From assembly GCA_001655205.1 (NCBI GenBank), contig LPNZ01001133.1:1-56612 (forward strand): DNA of 56,612 nucleotides, read 5' to 3'. The notes beneath the pieces are model-generated. The model did not search any database. It was not told the DNA's origin and saw nothing but the letters and a program-made list of their open reading frames with translations. This DNA is from Lenisia limosa (Eukaryota > Breviatea). This document shows positions 34,456 to 43,700 of the stretch, piece after piece. The translations under genes were made by a program, and so were the position numbers. Position 1 is the first letter of the stretch, and each line of letters opens with the position of its first letter.

Positions 34456-35142
34456 TTAGTTGAGGACGATACCCTCGAAGCGCTTCTGGTACCAGGCGAT
34501 GGACTCCTCCTTGGTGATACGGTGCTTGAGACCAACGCGAGATTGGCAGCGACGACGACGGCAGACACGGTTACCCTTGCGGCCGAGGACGATGAAGAAA
34601 TCCATACCGTAGATACCGATGGAAGGATCGTACTTGATGCCAAGATCGATGTGCTCGGTGATACCGAAACCGAAAGAGCCGTTCTTGCTGAAGTTTCTGC
34701 GACGGAGCTCGTACTCCTTCACGCGAAGACCACGCTCCAGGACATCGTAGGCCTTGTCGCCACGGACGGTGCAGTGAACAGCAACCTTTTCGTTACGACG
34801 GATACCGAAGGTACGGACGGTGTAACGGGCTAAAAATAGTGAAAAGAGCATAAAGATATTGTCACAAAAACATTTTTTAAAAAATGAAGAATTGAGTAAC
34901 CCACCCACCCTTGGAGAAAACAGGGTCTTGACCAGTGAGAGCCTCGAGAACCTTAGCGGCACGAGTAACTGGATCACCAGCCTCACCAACGGAGATGTTA
35001 AGGCAGAGCTTCTCAATGAAGATCTCACGGTTGACGTTTTCCTTAATGTCGGTCTACACTTGTGAATTACTGTTGGAAAAGTTTGAGTCACAATGATGAA
35101 GCTAAATAACCAAGATACAACATAAACAATCACACCTACCAT
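34456..35142 (-). CDS. RPL11: 60S ribosomal protein L11 (uL5)
   Basis: Part of the large ribosomal subunit central protuberance, contacting 5S rRNA. The first exon is only the ATG, followed by an intron of about 90 nt, then [20 protein letters not shown] and [20 protein letters not shown]. After a second intron come [40 protein letters not shown] and [20 protein letters not shown]. The end is [20 protein letters not shown] and IVLN with TAA. Length (about 170 residues) and order match eukaryotic RPL11. The tail segment [18 protein letters not shown] keeps the basic loop. Codon use is more GC-rich and regular than in neighbours, as expected for a highly expressed gene. Divergent from the secreted-protein gene with 257 bp between starts. 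Confidence 0.97.
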   Translation of the reverse strand: MVGVIVYVVSWLFSFIIVTQTFPTVIHKCRPTLRKTSTVRSSLRSSALTSPLVRLVIQLLVPLRFSRLSLVKTLFSPRVGGLLNSSFFKKCFCDNIFMLFSLFLARYTVRTFGIRRNEKVAVHCTVRGDKAYDVLERGLRVKEYELRRRNFSKNGSFGFGITEHIDLGIKYDPSIGIYGMDFFIVLGRKGNRVCRRRRCQSRVGLKHRITKEESIAWYQKRFEGIVLN

Positions 35143-35399
35143 TCTGTTTTAGCTCAAAAAGCTTTAAAAGGATTATTTCCGTGAAAAAAATCAACAAAAA
35201 GGGAAATGAACTGAACTGAAAACAATAGTCTTTTAAATTGATGATAGAATATACTTTTTAGTGAAAAGTTAGGAGGGTAGGGTAGGGTTTTTCTCCGACA
35301 GCTTCTTCCTTATACCTCCCTCCAGAAACATTGCAGTTTTAGCATTTTGAAGTATTAGACCTGGGCAGTTAAGAGTATTACTCAAAAACTTCCACCATT
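35143..35399. promoter_or_regulatory. Divergent promoter region RPL11 / secreted-protein gene
   Basis: 257 bp between opposed starts, with the sequence GGAGGGTAGGGTAGGGTTTT near 35270-35290. This looks like a short telomere-type or ribosomal-gene promoter box, but its function is unproven. Confidence 0.35.
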
Positions 35400-37319
35400 A
35401 TGGTTTTAATTTTCTTCTTCTTTCTTGTTAATTTACTCCTTGTAAATTGCTTCATTTCTTCTCAAAGCAGTGGAGTTTCAGTTACCGAAAATCTAATTGT
35501 TACTAATTCTCTTACTGTTGGTTTTTTATTCTCGTCACTCATTCTTTAGGCTGAGACTGTGTTAATAGGTCCAAGTAAAACTAATATTGAAAGCGTTTGT
35601 TCTTTAAAGTAATTCATGATTTTAGGAATTAAATGCACTGAAGGATGCAGTTTTCCCTTCTAGACAATCATGTGGCAGCATTCTTCATGGGAAGGTAACT
35701 TTCTTACCACGTGACGTGGTAATTTACTGTTTAGCTCTCCATGAGCCCAGACGATGTTTTGGTTTATTGCAACAATGGAGAGGTTGGTGTCCTATAGTTT
35801 CATAGTTTGGTGTACAAGGGAGTTTTTTTCTGGATGTCGCCAAATTTTTTGATCTATTCAGTTAGTTGTTTTCGAAACCATTCCATTCAGATGCAGCAAC
35901 ATCCCAGATGTAAGTTGTTGCATTCTCCTTTTTCCTAACTGATCAGGCGGACTTTGTGAGTGGTAAAAATTACACCTTCCGCAAAGAAAGCGACAACTCT
36001 GTTTTCGAGGCTCCTTGTGTTAGCGAAGATGGACAAAAGTGGATGAAAATCGATCTTCTTGATACAACCCTTCTTCCTATGACTTATACAAGATCTGGTT
36101 GGTTATGGGTATATAATACATATAATTATATATTATATCTATAAATATATAATATATCATATCATATGATATGTAGATTGAAGATAAAAAAATGCATCTG
36201 GTTGCATTTGACTATACTGAGCCTCATATATTCTTGACTTTTCAGGATATACTGATCCCGTTTCTATCATTGAGTCAGACAAGGTCTTCGAAGATATGTA
36301 CAATATTCCTCACATTGCAGGGCCCTTTTGCGTGAGGAGGGTTTTTTGTTCAATTTGAATTGCTCTTGAATAAAGTGTTGGAGTTACCTCTTTTTTTGTG
36401 ACTTACATTTACCTTTTAGAAAACGCTGATGACATTCCCTCTCCCTTATACAGTCAACAAGCTGAAAGCCAATCTCTTTGCTGCTCTTGCTAACGGCTAT
36501 ACTGGCGGCGGACCCAATGACACGGCTGGTGGGTGGGTACTCGGTTTTTTTATGGAATTGGGTCTTTTTGAGATCCTGGATTCAAATATAAACAATACCA
36601 GTTGAGAAGACAGTTAACCTCGTCCTTATTCTTTCCTTTGGGTAGTCTCCCAGATACCTCGTCAACAGCCATACGACTACAATAAATTCTTTTTCTTTCG
36701 GTGTACTTTTCTAATTTACTATCTGTATTGTTTTGTGAATCCCCTTTTCTTGTCACAACCTTGTTTTAGTGAGGACCTCATAACCCAGGTTGTACCAACA
36801 TTCTCACTGCAGCCAATGATGAAGTCATTGCTTTCGGTTTTGCGAGTTGGCAGGATGGAGATGTTTTTTTGATGTTTTCAGTATATGTTACAATCCACAA
36901 TCCTATGGCACAATATTTTCCTTTCAAAAGCTGAAAGAGTGAGTCCCTCACGCGATTTAGCATCGATGTGCGCAGCTGGGGGGCTGAACGGTGCCAACAC
37001 CATTCCAGGCGATGTGGGTTTTGGCCATATTGCATGCTGAGGTGGAATGTGGTTTGGCAGGTGTCACCAATCTTTTTATGGATTTGGGTGATTCCCCAAG
37101 GAATTGTCTTACTATTCAGGCGACGCTCCCTCTTGCTACATCCCAATATGCGATAGGACCTTCTAGTAACTTCTATTTCAGGTCCAATATGGATTCATCA
37201 TCTGACTGTAGGCCTTTTTCTATTTGTACATATTTTGCGCCATAGAGAAGCTGAAAACGATTCGTACTTATTGTGTAGATGAAGGATTCATGATCAATGG
37301 CCATATTTTGGTGCAGTAA
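35400..37319 (+). CDS. Secreted or membrane-lumen protein, unidentified
   Basis: Start MVLIFFFFLVNLLLVNCFIS is a textbook signal peptide. About ten exons follow, coding polar, strand-rich sequence with scattered Cys: TENLIVTNSLTAETVLIGPS, AVFPSRQSCGSILHGK, MSPDDVLVYCNNGE, SGKNYTFRKESDNSVFEAPC, DGQKWMKIDLLDTTLLPMTY, YTVNKLKANLFAALANGYTG, VECGLAGVTNLFMDLGDSP, and the end GFMINGHILVQ with TAA. N-glycosylation sequons (NYT) are present. I do not recognise the family. The repeated short strand-turn units suggest a beta-rich extracellular fold. Some exon joins between 36540 and 37000 are ambiguous. Convergent with the PP2C gene. Confidence 0.6.
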
Positions 37320-37459
37320 TTCCCCTTTTTTTTTGTATGATATACATGTATATTATATGATATTATTTTTTCTTGGTAACCTTTCACATACCATGTGCTT
37401 TTGACTTCAAATATTATCTATAGTACATCAATATTACCTTTACAGAACAGAAACCATAG

Positions 37460-40361
37460 TTACTTTTTTGCCTTCTTCTTTGGAGATTCATCAGATTTCT
37501 TTCGTCTCGCAAGAGGCTACACGCGATAAATAACATCAGGTGTTGAGGGTATAAATGTAAAAAGATAAGTTAAAATTACAATTGAGAAAACACCGAAGAA
37601 GTTCACAAGCATGAGAATTAAATCTGAAATCTGTTGGCAATACAACGAGATTGTAGTCAAGACTTCAGGACTGCCTACACTGGGGGCAGACTTTTCAGTC
37701 GTCTTCAGATCTTCCAAAGAAAACTAAAAATAGTAAAAAGAAGTGTTTATCATCTACAGAATAAGAGAAGTCCCATCAAACATCTTTTTCACTTTCAGAG
37801 CCTTCACTATCTTCTTCTGAAGTCACATAACCATCCGAAGCATCCTGAATCGGTGACCATATATGTAAGTATATCACTCCAAAAAGAAAATATGTAATCC
37901 TCCCACGGCTTGGGTTGGAAGAGGTCCGAAAGAGACCGCAATGGGTTCGCCAGGTTTGGAGTAGAAATTGGTTCCGTGTCCGGGCACTTCATTGACAGTC
38001 ATCTGTAAAGCGTTATTTTTATTTCCAAATCAGGTTGCTCCCAATTGGCCCCAAGCACGCACCCCTTTTTGAGAGGACGCGGAAGAGAGCGAGTAGTCTT
38101 CCAGGAACACAACCAGAACGGTAGTGTCGTCATGGACTTGGCGTCTCATTCCAGGGTCGAGACTGCGACTCTGCGACACATGGATGTTGTTCGTCTATTA
38201 GATCAAGATTGTAATGAAAGTTTTATCCAAAAAATAATCTCTCAACCCCCAGCACACAAACAGTTTCCCTCAAATCCACTTACAGAACTGGCTGTTGCAA
38301 TGGCTTTTCTCACAAGAATAGAAGCAATTTGATTCCTGGGGGTGCCTTCCCTCAGAGCAGTTTGAACCATATTGACAGCCATATCTGGACTCACGTGGTC
38401 GAACTGAAGAAGTAACTACCAAAAAAGGAGAATACCAGTCCGTCAGTAGCAAGGAGGATAAATTTAGTTTCAGCTTGTGCCACGTCAGCAACAAAAGGAG
38501 AATTTGTCAAGAAGGGCCTAAGAAGTGACAAGGTCAGCTGAAACTACTCAGGGAATTGTTTATGAAAGCTGGTATCCAAGGAATGACTCTGGAGAACCCG
38601 TCCTACTTTTGTGGCACCTTGGAAAAGTAGCCCTTGACAGAGGGAGAACGAAGGTAATGGTCACCCAATGAACGGGTTAACTGAAGATATGCTATATGGT
38701 TGGAAAGGGATTGAAGATATGCTATATGGTTGGAAGGGGGTTGGAGATATGCTATATGGTTGGAAGGGGATTGAAACTTCATACAATAAATACTGTTCTC
38801 AACAAACGATCTTCTTTGGACTGCCCCCACCTCCCACATTGAACTCGGGCAACTGGCTCATCACCCTCAATGTCCCAGGTCACGGCGTTCTTGGCCTTGT
38901 GCTGAGTCACAATTCTCATGGCCTCCGCGCCAACTCTCGCGTTGTGCTCACGTGACATGTTCACTGCAAGGAGGGTTTCCGAGCGGTGGAAGATTGGAGC
39001 TCTATGTTGTATAATTTTGGAAATACGGGTGGGGAAATAAGTTTGACTAGAAGATGAATAATAAAAAGCCCATGTGAGACAAAAAGGCGGTCAGCCCAAC
39101 CGACGTTTGAATGTTGATGTCAGAAGGGATCTAACTGGTTAAATCTCCTCAAAATAACAATAAAAAGCATCAATTTCTTACCTGAACCTTGGGGGAAGTT
39201 CCAGCAATACAATAAGAGTCACCCATATTGGCAGACACAATCTTATTCTACAGAATAAATGTCAATATAGTATAGGCAGCATGAAGAGGAAAAGTTATAC
39301 AAACACTGCAAGAGGGGCAATGAGTCAAAACATAAAGGAAGATGGGAAAGGAAAAAGATACAACTATTCTACTGGTTAGATGAGTGTCTAATTGTATTAT
39401 TGCTTAATTTCTGACTCCTTTAGGTTGCAGTAAGGGTATTCCCACCCCATGGAAAGTTATAAGGGGGGGGAGGGGGGAGGGGCATAATTACTCGGCTTTA
39501 TAATAACATATACCTGAATATTCATCTTTTGTACAACATATTATATTTATTATATGATATACCGTTGAAGGATGGCGAGGGTCTCATTTCTTTCATCCTC
39601 TTTGATCAATTTCTAAACTGTAGGGAAAAAGAGAAAGAAGAACCCCCCCACTCCTCCGGGGAAGAAGGCAGCAGCAACGACAGTGGCTCCAGTCCAAGAC
39701 CAGTCTGCACTCTCCTGCGACTTGGCAAGTGCAATGTTGTCGATCTGGTTGAAGACCCGCCACATCTACAACCGAACCGTTATGAGATTAAATATCCAAT
39801 TCGGCTGTTTTGGGTGATATCATTGATGTCCATTACAAAGAAGAAGTAATTGAGAAGGAGTGCATTCCAAAGTCATACCGCTAAAAAGAAAGAGTGGGGA
39901 TGACTATGAATAAAAATGCCTCGGAAAAGAGAACGTAACTTCAACACCATTATTAACACGCATCTGGCAAACCATGAAAGTCAGAACGGCAACTTCGTGG
40001 TTCTTAACATCGGTACTGTCAGCGTGGTCAACCTGGTTTATAAACAGCATGCACTTCATTTTTAAGATAACAGTTTTAAAAAATCACCACAAACTTGAGG
40101 GTGAGCGGTTGAAGAAATGTACTCGTCAGCTTTCTTCCTATAAGCTACCTTATTAGCCTTATATTCTTCAACTTCATTCCTAAAGAACATGATTGCCTTA
40201 GTGTTTAGCTCAGCAGAAACGTGGGTTCCACCATGCCCATCTGCAACCAGGTAGAAGTGGGGGCTGTCCGGATCCTTGGAATCTTGTGTCAAAGCAATAC
40301 CAGAATCTTCACATGTTGAATTGGCAGGGTAAACGGCAAAGGAGACTTCAGGAAAGAGCAT
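37460..40361 (-). CDS. PP2C-type protein phosphatase with C-terminal membrane anchor
   Basis: Metal-dependent Ser/Thr phosphatase. Start MLFPEVSFAVYPANSTCEDS, then the PP2C motif FYLVADGHGGTHVSAELN with the metal-binding VADGHGG. Later blocks: TGATVVAAAFFPGG, NKIVSANMGDSYCIAG (AN-GDS motif), LTRSLGDHYLRSPSVKG, FVADVAQAETKFILLATDGL, and DDTTVLVVFLEDYSL (final Asp-Asp). An intron then joins in phase to MTVNEVPGHGTNFYSKPG, an acidic linker (YVTSEEDSEGSESEKD) and a hydrophobic segment LILMLVNFFGVFSIVILTYL. If an 18-nt intron at 37517-37534 is spliced, the protein ends with a basic tail RRKKSDESPKKKAKK and TAA; if not, it ends at the TAG inside that intron, after VIYRV. A phosphatase tethered to a membrane by its tail is inferred. 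The anchor could instead be a separate small gene starting at 38002. Confidence 0.78.
38683..38772 (-). repeat. 30-bp tandem repeat, three copies, at a splice acceptor of the PP2C gene
   Basis: Copies begin at 38683, 38713 and 38743; the core is ATATGCTATATGGTTGG. On the gene strand the copy nearest the exon ends ATATCTTCAG directly before the exon coding LTRSLGDH. The array is therefore made of copies of the 3' end of the intron. The unit length is a multiple of three, so it is also open as a 10-residue repeat if retained. Confidence 0.9.
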
Positions 40362-40715
40362 TATGCTGCTCTAACTTAGACTGTGTTCGCGTTCGGGTTT
40401 TTACTCTTTGATTTTAAGTTAAATCTATATAACTGCTATATAACTATAACTATACCAATATACACGGCTACACGTACAAAAAAAAGGTATGAGAATGGTA
40501 TGTTAGCCTCCACTCCCAGGAACTATTAAAGTACTCTTACCACCAAAATTCCTGAACTCTTCTTGCCCCTTCCCTCCCTTCAAAAGGCAATAGATCAGGA
40601 TTTTGTTTAAAAAGAAGAGAGGAAGAAGAAAAAGTAGACAGAAGAACTTCAACGTTCCAAGCGCATAAACATCTCTCTCTTGTGTTTGCTGAAGGCTTGA
40701 CAAAAAACTAGCAAG
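40362..40715. promoter_or_regulatory. Divergent intergenic region PP2C / XPG-like gene
   Basis: 354 bp between opposed starts, with short TATAACTATAACTATA-type repeats near 40427-40455. No gene or RNA seen. Confidence 0.4.
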
Positions 40716-43700
40716 ATGGGAGTCCGTGGACTTAGCGAGCAAATCCACTCCGGTCATGCAGGCAAGACCAACACTTTCAAAAGCAATGGGACTGAACCAG
40801 GTTGGTTCTTCATCTTCCTAGTGAATTCCTTTTTTGTTCCTCCACCTGCCTCCTCCACCCTGATGTTTTGACTGGTTTCTTGTTTTTCCTTTTATTAATT
40901 TTAGTAATTTCCAGACAAAGTCTTTGTCTTACTTTGCAGAAAGGCTCTTTCTTGTTGACCGTGGGGGCTTGATGAACTACTTCTTGCAGCCTGATGACAA
41001 TTCGGAGAACGAGACTTGGTTCTATTCTGGCCAGTTCAAGGAGTTGGGGGTGGTTTACTGCTGAGTGACCCTGTTCCTTTACCTTTTTATGAAGTTTTTT
41101 TGTTGAACTAGCATGGTTCGTTTTATTTCTTTGGTTCTTTTGTTAATCTTAAGCTCTTTTTCTTATTTCTTAGATTCTTTTTGCGGGTCTCAAACTTTAT
41201 CAAAAGTCTCAAGAAAGTGAATGTGAAGCTTTGTGTCTATTATGATGGTATGCTACACCTGCTTTTGATAATATTTGTTTTCATTGTTACAATGAATTGT
41301 CATCTTGGAAGCAATGATTGTATTTCATTCTTCCTCTCTGACCTTGAAAGGAGTTGATGAGTATCCGAAGCGTTTTTCTCTTGGGACACGAAGAAAGGCT
41401 ACGTGGGTTTGGATTTGAGAACAAACATATGTACTTCGATAGCCTATAATAGTATTATTTTCTTTCATATGCATATATAATAGTATGTGATTGTATTTTT
41501 TTTTCCTTATTACTATATGATGTATTATATATTTGATATGGATTAGATGTAATATGTAGAATATATCAAAGAATATATATTTGTATTCATACATACACAT
41601 TGATGCATATACATATGTATATATCCCAGAGCTCCAGTGGTTAGATATTGTAAATAAAAACAATCCTGACACAACAGGTTAAACAGAGTGACAGAAATGT
41701 GCGAAGAAGTTGCTGCTGAGAAGTTACCAACGAAAAGACACTTTCAAATTCCGATTGGTGTTTCGGTGTGAATTGAAGGCTTATCTTTTTTATAATTCGA
41801 GTCTAAAATGACATTTATTTCCTTGAGCCAAGGTTTGACATTTCATATACAGAGGGAGTTCCGCCGTCTTTTGAGCATTTTGGAGGTGGAAACGGTGCAG
41901 GCACATGGAGAAGCCGACATGTTCATTGCTTCGGAGTGTCTGAGGCGCCGCGCTTTCGCCATTCTTGGCAATGTTTGCGGCTTCCAAAAATAATGTGGTG
42001 TTTTTCATGACTAACGATTGGTAAATTTTTGGAATATATCACAATACCTGTAGTTGTTGAAATATATCACAATACCTGTAGTTGTTGGAATACCTGTAGT
42101 TGTAGAGCAGTTTTCCTTTTTGAGTAACATGTGTCTATGACTGTTTACTCCCCAGGATTCGGACTACTTCATCACTGATGCACCTTATGTTCCGTTAACG
42201 TCCGTGAAACAGTCTGTAAATGAGTCGGTGTCAATGGTGTTGTACCGCCGCCGCGATGTTGCTCGCCATTTGGGCTTGACGTCCGAATCTGTAAGGGGGG
42301 GGGGGGCATTTTGACTCTCTCAATACACTTAATGCTCTATCATCTACCAGTATATGGTTAGATCAAGTTTGGCTTACACTTTCAGATGCTTCCGTATTTT
42401 GCTGTATTAACGGGAAACGACCATGTTCGATCCTCTCTTCTGAGAGTGTTTCACGAGAGCATCGGTGTTCATGTTTGGAGGTTATCAGATAAAAAATGCT
42501 TTTTCAAAAAGGGTTACTTTTTTCACTTTTTAGAACAGTTATATTGTTGAAATTATCAAAAGAGTTGTTCGCTACGTCAATACTCATGAAAGAGAGTTAG
42601 CCCTTATTTTTTTGTTTAACAATTAGGCTGAAGAATGTTGCGTGGTTGGCCGGAAACACTTTTAAGAGTTCTCCAAGACCCCTTGGTATGGAATTGGGCT
42701 GACGGCGATGGCTGTAGCCCCAGGTTATTATTGGGAATTAGACTGACGGCGATGGCTGTAGCCCCAGGTTATTATTGGGAATTGGGCTGACGGCGATGGC
42801 TGTAGCCCCAGGTTATTATTGGGAATTATAATATTTTTGCAGAGTGGTGAAAGTTAATTGTTTATTCATCTTAGACATGGCGTATTTGGTTACAGATGCT
42901 GCGAAAGCCTATGACCTGGCTTCATACTCACAGTACCCCCTGAGGGTCGCTCCAGGTTGGTCAAGGCTTTTGCTGCTGGTTTTGGATTTATTGTTTAGCA
43001 TTTAAGCGGTTTATTCCTGAAGTGCCTTCGGACATTCAGGACCTTCATGAATCTTGCAAGTCAGTTTTGTAAAATTTTCGTCTTTATGTGTTTTTGTTTA
43101 TTGTGGCTTTTTTTAACCTGTGCTGCACTTTTGCGGCCAAAAAGACTTATTATTAGAATTGACAACACGTTTCTCCAACTTCTTGTTTGGGGAGAATACA
43201 AGCACGGTTGTCTGCTTGTGCCTGATGACTTGGTAGACAATGTCAGCCGGGGACAGGCTCTTTTTAAGGAGGTTTCATGTACTCTTGGCAATTTCAATTC
43301 TTTCATGTTACTTGAAGGAAGTATTATATAAGCCAAACAAGCAATGGGCGAGGAAGATTGAATGACCCTTCAGTCTCTCGCAGCTTATTGAATGACCCTT
43401 CAGTCTCTCGCAGCCCTCCGAAAAAGACTCTACGCCATCACTCTTGGTGGACCCTATGTCTCTTTCACCGAAGCGTCTCAGCCCATCGAAGTTAATATGT
43501 ATGGGGGGGGGGGCAAGCTGATACCCATTTCAAGTGTAAAAAGGCAAGTTTACAAGCAATTTCAAGCTAATATTTCATGATACTTTTTTTGTGACACTGC
43601 AGGTGTTCAGTTGACAACACAGAGCTTACAACTTCCGAGGAAAGGTGTGTTGAGTGGGTCGTGAAGCATCTACTGAGACACGTCTTCATGACTATTTTAG

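Noticed and set aside
34522-34833. 103-codon plus-strand open frame rich in Asp/Thr/Val
   Set aside because: Antisense shadow of the RPL11 exon; its composition is explained by the reverse of RPL11 codons.
38002-38130. Separate small gene starting at the ATG at 38002
   Set aside because: An intron joins the PP2C end to this segment in phase, so a single gene is preferred; kept as an alternative in the PP2C entry.
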